Below, in pieces: positions 1-6,988 of a stretch of DNA of 7,427 nucleotides. Positions within the stretch are counted from its first letter, which is position 1, and each line of letters starts with the position of its first letter. A program made the translations under genes and the position numbers. The DNA is from an uncultured Pelolinea sp. (lineage in GTDB: Bacteria > Chloroflexota > Anaerolineae > Anaerolineales > Anaerolineaceae), in contig CALGUJ010000195.1 of NCBI GenBank assembly GCA_937902055.1, positions 1 to 7,427 on the forward strand. The letters are read 5' to 3'. The notes beneath the pieces are model-generated. The model saw nothing but the letters and a program-made list of their open reading frames with translations. It made no database searches and had not been told where the DNA came from.

Positions 1-641
1 ACTGCGTCTCCAATGCCGTTCAGCGCGCAGTTCTCCTGCGTGGACGCCACCGAGGCGGGGTCAATGTCCACCGCGATCACCTTATCTGCGCCCAGGCGCA
101 CGGCCGCGATGGAAAGGATGCCGGAACCGCAGCCGATGTCGAACAACGTTTGACCGGGCTGCAGGTATTTTTCAATCAATTCCAGGCAGAGCTGCGAGGT
201 GGGATGCGTGCCGGTGCCGAAAGCCATGCCGGGATTGATTAGGATGGGCAGGCGTTCGGGGAACTTGTTCTCGACCCAGGCCGGGATGATCATCAGGCGT
301 TCGCCGATCTGCAGCGGCTGGTACTGGTGTTTCCAGGCGTTCATCCAGTTCTCATCCTGGATCAGGCGGTATTGCGCCTCCGGCAACGGCTGGATCTGAC
401 CCAGGTGCCACAGGGCCTCTTCCAGCTTTCTTTTGCGATCCTCCGCGCCGCCGTCGGCGAAGAAATAGCCGAAAACCCGCACATGGTCTTCCAGCAGGTT
501 CTCTTCCAAAGGGTTATCCGGCAGAGCGGCTTGCTCGATCACCACGCCCTCGCGCGTAAAACGACCGATCACCTCGGCCACCGCTTCAGCCTGTTCGGGG
601 GTGACGGTCAAAGACACTTCAATCCAGTTGGCTTTATCCAC
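1..641 (-). CDS. prmA: Ribosomal protein L11 methyltransferase (PrmA), 3' end beyond window
   Basis: Partial gene: 213 codons are visible and the C-terminus lies past base 1. PrmA is a cytoplasmic SAM-dependent enzyme that trimethylates amino groups of ribosomal protein L11. Seen in my translation: an N-terminal substrate-recognition domain (about residues 1-110) with DENWMNAWK at 96-104; the family signature [11 protein letters not shown] at 138-148; SAM-binding motif [14 protein letters not shown], at 168-180; and an acidic strand end AVDIDP at 190-195. I chose the GTG at 641 because AAAGGA (650-655) lies 8 nt upstream, and the protein then begins [10 protein letters not shown], close to usual PrmA N-termini. 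An in-frame ATG at 650 would add three residues but has no properly spaced ribosome-binding site. The start overlaps the dnaJ stop by 8 nt, implying translational coupling as last visible gene of the heat-shock operon, an order also known from Bacillus. Family assignment is firm. Confidence 0.95.
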   Translation of the reverse strand, partial: MDKANWIEVSLTVTPEQAEAVAEVIGRFTREGVVIEQAALPDNPLEENLLEDHVRVFGYFFADGGAEDRKRKLEEALWHLGQIQPLPEAQYRLIQDENWMNAWKHQYQPLQIGERLMIIPAWVENKFPERLPILINPGMAFGTGTHPTSQLCLELIEKYLQPGQTLFDIGCGSGILSIAAVRLGADKVIAVDIDPASVASTQENCALNGIGDA

Positions 642-1758
642 CCAGCACATCCTTTAAAACGTCGATAAAACTGCGTTCCTGCGGCCGCACTTCGCTGCCC
701 AGGGTTTTGGCCAATTGCTCGAACAACTGGCGTTGCTCGCTGGTCAACCGCTCGGGGATCTCCACGTTGACGATCACCAGTTGGTCGCCCTTGCCGCTGC
801 TGCGCAGGTGCGGGATGCCCTTGTGGCGCAGCTTGAAAACCTTACCGGGCTGCGTGCCCGATGGGATGGCCAGTTTTTCATCGCCTTCCAGGGTGGGCAC
901 TTTAACTTCCGCGCCCAATGCAGCCTGAGCCAGGTTGATATTCAAATCCAGCAGCACGTCGTCGCCGCGCCGGCGGAAATATTTATGCGGTTTGACCTTG
1001 ACCTCGATGTACAGGTTGCCGCGCGGGCCGCCGTTGCTGCCGGGCTGGCCTTCGCCGGACAGGCGGATCTGCGTGCCGTTGTCCACCCCGGCCGGGATGG
1101 GAATCACCTTTTTTACAGTCTTGCGTTCGTGCCCGCGCCCGTTGCAGTTCTTGCAGCGCTGCGTGATCACGCGCCCGCTGCCGCCGCAATCCGGGCAGGT
1201 GGTCACCTGCACCATGGAGCCCAGGAAGGTTTGGCGCACCTGGCGCACTTCACCGCGCCCCTGGCAGGTGCTGCAGGTGACCGGGCTGGTGCCCGGTTCC
1301 GCGCCGCTGCCGTTGCAGCGTTCGCACACTTCGTCGCGCGTGATCTCAAGTTCGCGGTCCAACCCAAAAGCAGCTTCCTCGAATTCAAGCGTAGCCGAAT
1401 AATACAGGTCGTCGCCGCGGTGCGGCGCGTTGCGCCGCTGCCGGCTGCTGCTGAAACCGCCGAAACCTCCGCCGAAGAATTGCTCGAAAATCTCGAACGG
1501 ATCCACCGAGTTCCAGTCGGGCATCCCGCCGGAATTACGCAGGCCGTCGAATCCGTAGCGGTCGTAGACCGCGCGCTTTTCAGGATCCGAGAGTACCATG
1601 TAGGCTTCGTTGATCTCTTTAAAACGTTCTTCCGCATCCGGTTCCTTGTTGACATCCGGATGGTATTTGCGCGCCAGGCTGCGGAAAGCGGATTTGATCT
1701 CATCCGGGCTGGCAGTGCGGCTGACGCCCAATATTTCGTAGTAGTCGCGTTTTTCCAT
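634..1758 (-). CDS. dnaJ: Chaperone DnaJ (Hsp40, type I)
   Basis: A 374-residue co-chaperone that delivers unfolded clients to DnaK and stimulates its ATPase in the cytoplasm. Domains seen in order: J domain (about 5-70) with the catalytic HPD at 33-35; a short Gly/Phe-rich linker (about 77-102) containing DPFEIF at 86-91; a zinc-binding domain with all four CxxCxGxG repeats (C145/C148, C162/C165, C188/C191, C202/C205); and C-terminal client-binding beta domains from about 212 onward. The length is close to E. coli DnaJ (376). The ATG at 1758 is right because the J domain begins four residues in. Its ribosome-binding site, GGGAG at 1762-1766, is only 3 nt from the ATG, so initiation may be modest. 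It lies 85 nt after dnaK, across a hairpin, and overlaps prmA by 8 nt. All key residues are present, so it should be functional. Confidence 0.98.
   Translation of the reverse strand: MEKRDYYEILGVSRTASPDEIKSAFRSLARKYHPDVNKEPDAEERFKEINEAYMVLSDPEKRAVYDRYGFDGLRNSGGMPDWNSVDPFEIFEQFFGGGFGGFSSSRQRRNAPHRGDDLYYSATLEFEEAAFGLDRELEITRDEVCERCNGSGAEPGTSPVTCSTCQGRGEVRQVRQTFLGSMVQVTTCPDCGGSGRVITQRCKNCNGRGHERKTVKKVIPIPAGVDNGTQIRLSGEGQPGSNGGPRGNLYIEVKVKPHKYFRRRGDDVLLDLNINLAQAALGAEVKVPTLEGDEKLAIPSGTQPGKVFKLRHKGIPHLRSSGKGDQLVIVNVEIPERLTSEQRQLFEQLAKTLGSEVRPQERSFIDVLKDVLGG
650..655 (-). promoter_or_regulatory. Shine-Dalgarno site deciding the prmA start
   Basis: AAAGGA on the minus strand, inside the end of dnaJ, lies 8 nt before the GTG at 641. 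The competing ATG at 650 begins with the last A of this motif, so the motif cannot serve it. This supports the GTG start. Confidence 0.6.
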
Positions 1759-1778
1759 GGTCTCCCGTAATCAATAAA

Positions 1779-1814
1779 GAGGCGTTCGGAGGCAAAAGCC
1801 ATTTCCGACGCCTC
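1779..1814 (-). terminator. Hairpin between dnaK and dnaJ, attenuator-like
   Basis: In transcript sense the arms are GAGGCGTCGGA (1804-1814) and TCCGAACGCCTC (1779-1790), pairing over 11 bp with one bulged A. Inside the loop, GGC-TTTT-GCC can pair as well, giving a long nearly continuous stem. It is followed by TTTATTGATT. The strong GC stem plus short T-rich run resembles a leaky intrinsic terminator, but the T run is interrupted and dnaJ-prmA lie beyond it. Partial termination, RNA processing or 3'-end protection of the dnaK message are all possible. The structure is seen in the sequence; the function is inferred. Confidence 0.6.
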
Positions 1815-1843
1815 TCTGATATCAAGCGCTAATTATAAACGCC

Positions 1844-3769
1844 TTAGACGTTCTTGAACTCGCCGTCAACTACGTCCTCGCCGCCGTCTCCGGAGCCGCC
1901 CTGTGGGCCCTGCCCACCTTGCCCGCCGGCTGCGCCGCCGTCAGGCCCGGCGCTCTGGTCGCTTCCAGGCTGCTGGTACATGCTGGCGCCGATCTTTTGG
2001 ATCACCTGGCCCAGTTTTTCGGTCTCGCTGCGGATGGCATCGGTGTTCTCGGTGGTCATCGTCTCGCGCACCTTGGCGACCTGTTCGTTGACTTCTTTCT
2101 TGATGTCCTCGCTGATCTTGTCGCCGTTATCGCGCAAAGTCTTCTCGGCGGTATACACCGCGCTATCGGCCATGTTGCGGGCTTCGATCAGCTCCTTGCG
2201 CTTCTTGTCCTCTTCCGCGTGCAGCTCGGCTTCTTTCTTCATACGTTCGATCTCCTGGTCGTTCAGGCCGGAGGAAGCCGTGATGGTGATCTTCTGGCTG
2301 CGGCCGGTGGCCTTATCGGCGGCGGTCACGTTGATGATGCCGTTGGCGTCGATATCGAAGGTCACTTCAACCTGCGGGACGCCGCGTGGCGCGGGCGGGA
2401 TACCGTCCAGGATGAACTTGCCCAGCGATTTGTTATCGGCTGCCATGGGGCGTTCGCCCTGCAGTACGTTGATCTCCACCTGGGTCTGGTTGTCACCGGC
2501 CGTCGAAAAGATTTGGCTCTTGCGGGTGGGGATGGTAGTGTTGCGCTCGATCAGGGCTGTGGCAACGCCGCCCAGGGTTTCGATGGAAAGGGTCAGGGGC
2601 GTAACATCGAGCAGCAGGATGTCTTTGACATCGCCGCCCAGCACGCCGGCCTGAATGGCCGCGCCGACCGCCACCACCTCGTCCGGGTTGACGCCTTTGT
2701 GGGGTTCCTTGTTGAATTCGCGCCGCACGACTTCCTGCACGGAAGGCATGCGGGTCATACCGCCAACCATGACCACTTCGTTGATTTCCGAGGTTTTCAA
2801 ACCGGCGTCCTTCAATGCCTGGCGTACCGGCTGGATGGTCTTTTCGGTCAGGTCGTTGGTGAGTTGCTCCATCTTGGCGCGGCTCAGGCGGATCACCAAA
2901 TGCTTGGGACCGCTGGCATCCGCGGTCAGGTAGGGCAGGTTGATCTCGGTCTCCATCACGGTGGACAGCTCGATCTTGGCCTTTTCAGCCGCTTCCTTCA
3001 ACCGCTGCAGCGCCTGGCGGTCCTTGCGCAGGTCCATGCCCTGTTCCTGGTTAAAAGTATCGATCAGATAGTCCATGATGCGCTGGTCGTAATCGTCGCC
3101 GCCCAGGAAGGTGTCGCCGCTGGTGGATTTCACCTGGAAAACGCCGTCGCCGACTTCCAGGATGGAAACGTCGAAGGTGCCGCCGCCCAGGTCATATACC
3201 GCGATGGTCTCGTTTTTCTTTTTATCCAGGCCGTAAGCCAGCGAGGAAGCCGTGGGCTCGTTGATGATGCGCAGCACTTCCAAACCGGCGATCTTGCCGG
3301 CGTCCTTGGTGGCGTTGCGCTGGGCGTCGTTGAAGTAAGCCGGCACTGTGATGACGGCTTGCGTGACGGTTTCGCCCAAATAGGCTTCGGCGTCTTTTTT
3401 CAACTTGCCCAAAATCATCGCCGAGATTTCCGGCGGCGAGTATTCCTTGCCGTCCATGATCACGCGCAAGTCCCCGTTAGCGGCTTTCGCCACTTTATAC
3501 GGGACGCGGCTGATGGTGCGCTGCACTTCCGGGTCGTCGTATTTGCGTCCCATGAAACGCTTGATGGAGAAAATGGTGTTCTCCGCGTTCACGATCGCCT
3601 GGTTGCGGGCGGTACGCCCTACCAACCGTTCGCCGTTCTTGTTGATGGCGACCACGGATGGGCACAATCGTTCTCCTTCCGCCGTGGGGATAACAGTCGG
3701 TTCGCCGCCTGACATCACTGCCACGACCGAGTTGGTTGTTCCTAAGTCAATTCCGATAATTTTTGCCAT
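1844..3769 (-). CDS. dnaK: Molecular chaperone DnaK (Hsp70)
   Basis: A 641-residue ATP-dependent chaperone, the core of the DnaK-DnaJ-GrpE system in the cytoplasm. Seen: ATPase domain (about 1-380) with IDLGTTNS at 7-14, [14 protein letters not shown] at 191-204 and [15 protein letters not shown] at 332-346; interdomain linker DILLLDVTP at 383-391; substrate-binding beta domain to about 500 with VLQGER at 435-440; a helical lid to about 597; and a Gly-rich disordered tail ending [11 protein letters not shown], a variant of the usual acidic C-terminus. The length is typical (E. coli 638). Just after the linker the sequence is TLSIET, where E. coli has SLGIET. The ATG at 3769 has a good Shine-Dalgarno sequence, TGGAGG at 3775-3780, 5 nt away. 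grpE ends 12 nt upstream, so the two are cotranscribed. The absence of TTA, CTA and TCA codons over most of its length fits a GC-rich, highly expressed gene. Confidence 0.99.
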   Translation of the reverse strand: MAKIIGIDLGTTNSVVAVMSGGEPTVIPTAEGERLCPSVVAINKNGERLVGRTARNQAIVNAENTIFSIKRFMGRKYDDPEVQRTISRVPYKVAKAANGDLRVIMDGKEYSPPEISAMILGKLKKDAEAYLGETVTQAVITVPAYFNDAQRNATKDAGKIAGLEVLRIINEPTASSLAYGLDKKKNETIAVYDLGGGTFDVSILEVGDGVFQVKSTSGDTFLGGDDYDQRIMDYLIDTFNQEQGMDLRKDRQALQRLKEAAEKAKIELSTVMETEINLPYLTADASGPKHLVIRLSRAKMEQLTNDLTEKTIQPVRQALKDAGLKTSEINEVVMVGGMTRMPSVQEVVRREFNKEPHKGVNPDEVVAVGAAIQAGVLGGDVKDILLLDVTPLTLSIETLGGVATALIERNTTIPTRKSQIFSTAGDNQTQVEINVLQGERPMAADNKSLGKFILDGIPPAPRGVPQVEVTFDIDANGIINVTAADKATGRSQKITITASSGLNDQEIERMKKEAELHAEEDKKRKELIEARNMADSAVYTAEKTLRDNGDKISEDIKKEVNEQVAKVRETMTTENTDAIRSETEKLGQVIQKIGASMYQQPGSDQSAGPDGGAAGGQGGQGPQGGSGDGGEDVVDGEFKNV

Positions 3770-3781
3770 GAGTGCCTCCAG

Positions 3782-4384
3782 TTATTTTGCAACTCTCACC
3801 AGCGCCGGTCGGATGACCCGCTCGCCGATGGTGTAGCCCTTTTGGACTACTTCGATGATTTGTCCGCTTTCAAAATCCGGATTATCTTCGTGCGAGATAG
3901 CCTCGTGTAAAGCCGGATCAAAAGCTGCATTTTCTGCGGGGATGGGCGCGATGCCTTCCCCTTCCAGCAGGTTTTTCAGTTTCTGGTCGATCAATTTCAA
4001 GCCGTCCAACCAGGCAGCCTGCAAGTTCTCGGGCGGGAGATTTTTCATCGCCCGTTCGAAATCGTCGTGCACCGCCAGGTATTTTTTAATGATGTCAAGC
4101 TTGCTGTTCTGGCGTTCCATTTCACGGTCGCGTTCCACGCGCTTACGGTAATTGGCAAATTCCGCGCGCTCGCGCTGCCAGCCCTCGCTGAACTCATCCG
4201 TCTTCTTTTTGAGATCGTCGAGCTCTTCCAGTTGGGCGGCATACTCTTTCAGCGGAATGGTCACGTTCTCCATTTCCTGGCTGGGATTGACCGCTTCTTC
4301 CGGCGCGGATTCCTGAACCGCATCCTGCGAATTCAGCTCTTGCGCCTTATTTTCAACATCTTTTTTCTTTTCTGTATCTTTCAT
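3782..4384 (-). CDS. grpE: Nucleotide exchange factor GrpE
   Basis: A 200-residue homodimeric factor that opens the DnaK nucleotide cleft to release ADP. Seen: a charged, low-complexity N-terminus rich in Lys, Glu and Gln; a long heptad-like helix (about 44-90) including FANYRKRVERD at 76-86; a second helical stretch with HDDFERA near 106-112; and the C-terminal beta domain (about 141-200) ending with the family signature KGYTIGERVIRPALVRVAK at 182-200. I chose the ATG at 4384, preceded by AAGG at 4393-4396 with 8 nt spacing. The frame stays open to a TTG at 4417, which would add 11 residues and overlap hrcA, but that start has no evident ribosome-binding site. It lies 16 nt after the hrcA stop and 12 nt before dnaK, within the CIRCE-controlled operon. 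Confidence 0.96.
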   Translation of the reverse strand: MKDTEKKKDVENKAQELNSQDAVQESAPEEAVNPSQEMENVTIPLKEYAAQLEELDDLKKKTDEFSEGWQRERAEFANYRKRVERDREMERQNSKLDIIKKYLAVHDDFERAMKNLPPENLQAAWLDGLKLIDQKLKNLLEGEGIAPIPAENAAFDPALHEAISHEDNPDFESGQIIEVVQKGYTIGERVIRPALVRVAK

Positions 4385-4392
4385 GATCACTA

Positions 4393-4396
4393 CCTT
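4393..4396 (-). promoter_or_regulatory. Shine-Dalgarno site deciding the grpE start
   Basis: AAGG within ACAAGGT, 8 nt upstream of the ATG at 4384, lies in the 16-nt gap after hrcA. It favours the 200-residue GrpE over a longer TTG-initiated form. Confidence 0.55.
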
Positions 4397-4400
4397 GTTA

Positions 4401-5429
4401 TCACCATTGCTCGGCAACGAAATCGCTCAAAATTCCGGACAAAAACCTCACCATGGAAATGGAGCGTCCATAAGACATGCGCATCGGGCCCAGCACGCCC
4501 AGCGTGCCGGTGGCGATGCCGGGCGATCCATACCTGGATAGAATGATGGAGCACTGGCTTAGATCGTTCCAGTTGCCCTCGCCGCCGATCAACACCTGCA
4601 CGCCGCCAATGGTTTCGGGCAGGACGGTTTGCGCCAGCAGATCCTGCAGCATCGAGCGTTCTTCCAGCAAACGCAATGCCCGGCGGGCTTCTTCGGAATC
4701 TGCAAACTCCGGTTCGGCCAGCACGTTGGTGATGCCGTCCATGTAGATTTCGCCGGTTGGCAGGCGGTCTGATCGGACCAACTCGTCTTCCAGCCAGGCC
4801 AGGATGGTGCTTTCCAAAGAAGTGAGCGTTTCCTGATATTGGCTGAGGTTGTGTAAATTCTTGCCGGCAAAGAGCTGGCTGAACTTATTGGACAGGATCG
4901 AGAGCTGCTCCTGGCTGGTGGGTTCCTCCAGCGTCAGGATGTGTTGGTGGATCTGCCCGCCTTCCATCACCAGCACAGCCAGCGCCTGGCGGCCGTGAGT
5001 GGCGATCAATTGAATGTGCTTGATGCGAGCCTCGACCGGTTGCGGAGCGGTGATGAGCGAAGCGGCATGCGTTTCGTTGGCCAGCACGGTGGCGGCCAAT
5101 TGCAGCCACTGCTTGATGTCGCTGTGCATTTGCGAGAACTGGTGGTTGATGGTGGCGCGCATTGTCTCCGGCAGGCTGGTATCCTGCATGAGCTGGCCGA
5201 CGAAATAGCGGTAGCCCTCTTCGGTCGGCACCCGGCCGGCGGAGGTATGCGGCTGCTTCAGGTAACCCTGATCGGTCAAAGCGGACATTTCGTTTCGCAC
5301 GGTGGCAGAACTCATGCCGAGGCGGTACTTTTCCACCAGATGCCTGGAAGCAACCGCTTCGGCCGAGAAGATATACTCGTGCACGATCAACGACAAAATC
5401 CGTTTTTGTCTGGCGCTCAATCCGTTCAT
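4401..5429 (-). CDS. hrcA: Heat-inducible transcription repressor HrcA
   Basis: A 342-residue repressor that binds the CIRCE element as a dimer and needs GroEL for folding in characterised bacteria, so chaperone shortage relieves repression. Seen: N-terminal winged-helix DNA-binding domain (about 1-75) with SSATVRNEM at 40-48 in the recognition region and the family hallmark HTSAGRVPTEEGYRYF at 61-76; a central GAF-like dimerisation/insert region; and a conserved C-terminal segment GVLGPMRMSYGRSISMV starting near residue 311. The length matches the family (about 340-350). The ATG at 5429 has only a weak ribosome-binding site (GAG at 5432-5434), and CIRCE ends 11 nt upstream of the start, so the operator is in the 5' leader. 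It is first gene of its operon and should be autoregulated. grpE follows after 16 nt. Confidence 0.98.
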   Translation of the reverse strand: MNGLSARQKRILSLIVHEYIFSAEAVASRHLVEKYRLGMSSATVRNEMSALTDQGYLKQPHTSAGRVPTEEGYRYFVGQLMQDTSLPETMRATINHQFSQMHSDIKQWLQLAATVLANETHAASLITAPQPVEARIKHIQLIATHGRQALAVLVMEGGQIHQHILTLEEPTSQEQLSILSNKFSQLFAGKNLHNLSQYQETLTSLESTILAWLEDELVRSDRLPTGEIYMDGITNVLAEPEFADSEEARRALRLLEERSMLQDLLAQTVLPETIGGVQVLIGGEGNWNDLSQCSIILSRYGSPGIATGTLGVLGPMRMSYGRSISMVRFLSGILSDFVAEQW

Positions 5430-5440
5430 TTCTCAATAAA

Positions 5441-5467
5441 TTAGCACTCTCATGCTTAGAGTGCTAA
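5441..5467 (-). promoter_or_regulatory. CIRCE operator (HrcA binding site)
   Basis: Perfect consensus inverted repeat: TTAGCACTC (5441-5449), a 9-nt spacer (5450-5458), GAGTGCTAA (5459-5467). It lies between the predicted transcription start (near 5474) and hrcA, where bound HrcA would block the promoter or early elongation. Both arms match the known CIRCE consensus without mismatch. hrcA itself is the first gene downstream, so autorepression is expected. Confidence 0.98.
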
Positions 5468-5480
5468 AACTCCGTATTTG

Positions 5481-5509
5481 ATAATACCATGCGCAAAATT
5501 CACCGTCAA
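5481..5509 (-). promoter_or_regulatory. Sigma70-type promoter of the hrcA-grpE-dnaK-dnaJ-prmA operon
   Basis: On the minus strand the -35 is TTGACG (5504-5509) and the -10 is TATTAT (5481-5486), separated by exactly 17 nt. Each hexamer matches consensus at five of six positions. The predicted start near 5474 is a few bases upstream of CIRCE, the standard layout for vegetative-sigma, HrcA-repressed heat-shock operons. No experimental start site is available. Confidence 0.88.
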
Positions 5510-5558
5510 GATTTTGGCAGTTTCCGGGCTGATTTCTAACGTATTTTTAACAAAAACG

Positions 5559-5581
5559 GTGGTTTTTTTCCCAAAAACCAC
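5559..5581. repeat. Perfect 9-bp inverted repeat upstream of kamA
   Basis: GTGGTTTTT (5559-5567) and AAAAACCAC (5573-5581) flank a TTCCC loop. The palindrome ends 42 bp before the kamA start and overlaps the likely -35 region, so it may be an operator. It is not followed by a T run in the plus direction. In the minus direction it is followed by CGTTTTTG, but no minus-strand gene ends nearby, so a terminator role is less likely. Confidence 0.6.
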
Positions 5582-5596
5582 AGGATACTATACAAT
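5568..5596 (+). promoter_or_regulatory. Possible kamA promoter
   Basis: The best -10 candidate is TACAAT (5591-5596), five of six to consensus, with a weak -35 TTCCCA (5568-5573) at 17 nt spacing. An overlapping -10, TACTAT (5586-5591), is also possible. A second arrangement, TTGGCA (5514-5519) with TAACGT (5537-5542), has a better -35 but a poor -10. A promoter is expected because kamA diverges from hrcA, but the exact site is uncertain. Confidence 0.4.
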
Positions 5597-5623
5597 AAAG
5601 AAAATCTACTCAGGAGCGTTTGC

Positions 5624-6970
5624 ATGTCTACTCCCCAGTTTCCCTCCAGACGGGCTGAACTTTACCGGAATGTGCCGGATGATCAATGGAATGACTGGCG
5701 CTGGCAGCTCAGCCATCGCCTGAATTCTCTGGAAGAGATCGGGCAGGTGCTGGAATTGACCGAGAGCGAAAAGAAAGCCCTCTCGCAAAAGGGGCTTTTC
5801 AGGGTGGACGTTACGCCGTATTTTATTTCATTGATCGATCCCAAAGATCCCAACGATCCGGTGCGGCGGCAGGTCATCCCCACCGACCGCGAACTTTCAG
5901 CTTTTACCGGCATGATGGAGGATTCGCTGGCGGAAGACGCCCATTCCCCCGTGCCGGGTCTGGTGCACCGCTACCCCGACCGCGCCCTGATGCTGGTCAC
6001 CACCCAATGCGCATCCTACTGCCGCTACTGCACGCGCGGGCGCATCGTGGGCGACCCGGCTGCCACCTTCTCGCGCGAAGAGATGGACGCGCAGATCGCC
6101 TACCTGGAGAAAACGCCGCAAATCCGCGACGTGCTGCTTTCCGGCGGCGACCCGTTGGTCCTGGCGCCGAAATTGCTGGAAGAACTACTCACGCGTTTAC
6201 GCGCCATCCCGCACATCGAGATCGTGCGCATCGGCTCGCGCGTACCGGTCTTCATGCCCATGCGCGTCACGGATGAGCTTTGCGGGATGCTTTCGCAGTT
6301 CCATCCGCTGTGGCTGAATATCCACGTCAATCATCCCAACGAGATCACCGCCGAACTGGCGCAAGCCTGCGACCGGCTGCTGCGCGCCGGTATCCCGCTG
6401 GGCAACCAATCCGTCCTGCTGGCGGGCGTCAACGATTGCGTCAACATCCAGCGCAAGCTGGTGCAGGACCTGGTGCGCATCCGCGTGCGCCCCTATTACC
6501 TATATATTTGCGACCTGGTGGAAGGCGTCGGGCATTTCCGCACGCCGGTCTCCAAGGGTATCGAGATCATTGAAGGCTTGCGCGGGCACACTTCCGGTTT
6601 CGCCGTGCCCACTTTCGTGGTGGATGCCCCCGGCGGCGGCGGCAAGATTCCCGTCATGCCCAACTACCTGATCAGCAGTTCCGACCACAAGGTCGTGCTG
6701 CGCAACTACGAGGGCTTTATCAGCACCTACGAGGAACCGCTGGATTACAAACCTCATGACGCGGAACATTGCGACTATTGCCGGCACCCGCGCGTGGAAG
6801 GGGGGCAGACCGGCGTGCTGGGGCTGCTGGAGGGCAAACAGATGTCCATCAAACCGCAGGGCTTTGACCATCTGCACATGCGCGGCGAAGAAGCGCATCG
6901 CCTGCGCCTGGATGACAAGAAATGGAAGCCGCTGGGCATCGGCGGCGGTGAAGAGGAAAAGAAAGAGTAG
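5624..6970 (+). CDS. kamA: L-lysine 2,3-aminomutase (KamA family, radical SAM/PLP)
   Basis: A 448-residue enzyme predicted to interconvert L-alpha-lysine and L-beta-lysine using a [4Fe-4S] cluster, SAM and PLP. Seen: an N-terminal segment with WNDWRWQ at 22-28 and DPNDPVRRQ at 75-83; the radical-SAM motif CxxxCxxC at C129/C133/C136; LLSGGDPL at 171-178; and DAPGGGGK at 334-341, where K341 is the expected PLP lysine. From my recollection of Clostridium subterminale KamA, R138, D297 and D334 match residues that bind the lysine carboxylate and epsilon-amino group, favouring lysine over glutamate. Zinc-site candidates are C272, C383 and C386; one of the usual four cysteines appears replaced (E381/H382 region). 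Gly139 stands where clostridial KamA has Arg. The C-terminal zinc region and length argue against EpmB. A charged tail (about 415-448) extends past the clostridial end. AGGAG (5612-5616) lies 7 nt before the ATG. A reductase follows after 18 nt. Confidence 0.93.
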   Translation: MSTPQFPSRRAELYRNVPDDQWNDWRWQLSHRLNSLEEIGQVLELTESEKKALSQKGLFRVDVTPYFISLIDPKDPNDPVRRQVIPTDRELSAFTGMMEDSLAEDAHSPVPGLVHRYPDRALMLVTTQCASYCRYCTRGRIVGDPAATFSREEMDAQIAYLEKTPQIRDVLLSGGDPLVLAPKLLEELLTRLRAIPHIEIVRIGSRVPVFMPMRVTDELCGMLSQFHPLWLNIHVNHPNEITAELAQACDRLLRAGIPLGNQSVLLAGVNDCVNIQRKLVQDLVRIRVRPYYLYICDLVEGVGHFRTPVSKGIEIIEGLRGHTSGFAVPTFVVDAPGGGGKIPVMPNYLISSSDHKVVLRNYEGFISTYEEPLDYKPHDAEHCDYCRHPRVEGGQTGVLGLLEGKQMSIKPQGFDHLHMRGEEAHRLRLDDKKWKPLGIGGGEEEKKE

Positions 6971-6976
6971 TCTCCC

Positions 6977-6985
6977 GGAGGAGGG
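6977..6985 (+). promoter_or_regulatory. Strong Shine-Dalgarno site of the aldo/keto reductase
   Basis: GGAGGAGGG lies in the 18-nt gap after kamA; its first GGAGG is 7 nt before the ATG at 6989. It fixes the start and suggests efficient translation from a shared message. Confidence 0.8.
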
Positions 6986-6988
6986 CAT

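Noticed and set aside
327..668. A 113-codon open frame opposite prmA
   Set aside because: It is register-aligned with prmA, whose translation carries unmistakable family motifs. The antisense product has none.
715..1770. A 351-codon open frame antisense to dnaJ
   Set aside because: It has the same codon-register relationship to dnaJ. The composition is an Ala/Val/His-rich mirror of dnaJ codons, with no domain recognised.
1863..1960. GC-rich, proline-coding-looking repetitive stretch on the plus strand
   Set aside because: It encodes, on the minus strand, the Gly-rich disordered tail of DnaK; the low complexity comes from repeated Gly codons.
1919..3712. A 597-codon open frame antisense to dnaK
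   Set aside because: It begins with TTG and is in exact codon register with dnaK, so it stays open simply because dnaK avoids TTA, CTA and TCA codons there. Long frames opposite hsp70 genes are a known source of false annotation. The translation resembles no family I recognise and has no ribosome-binding site that I can see.
4385..4417. Longer GrpE starting at TTG 4417
   Set aside because: The extra 11 residues overlap the end of hrcA, and no ribosome-binding site fits. ATG 4384 has AAGG at 8 nt.
4941..5444. A 167-codon open frame antisense to hrcA
   Set aside because: It is register-aligned with hrcA and ends inside the CIRCE element; a shadow of the real gene.
5559..5581. Palindrome as an intrinsic terminator
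   Set aside because: It has an A/T-rich stem and no T run on the plus side. Neither flanking gene ends here, since both start from this region.
6972..6983. Four-bp hairpin (CTCC/GGAG) hiding the reductase Shine-Dalgarno sequence
   Set aside because: The stem is too short to be stable, and ribosomes finishing kamA 18 nt upstream would disrupt it.
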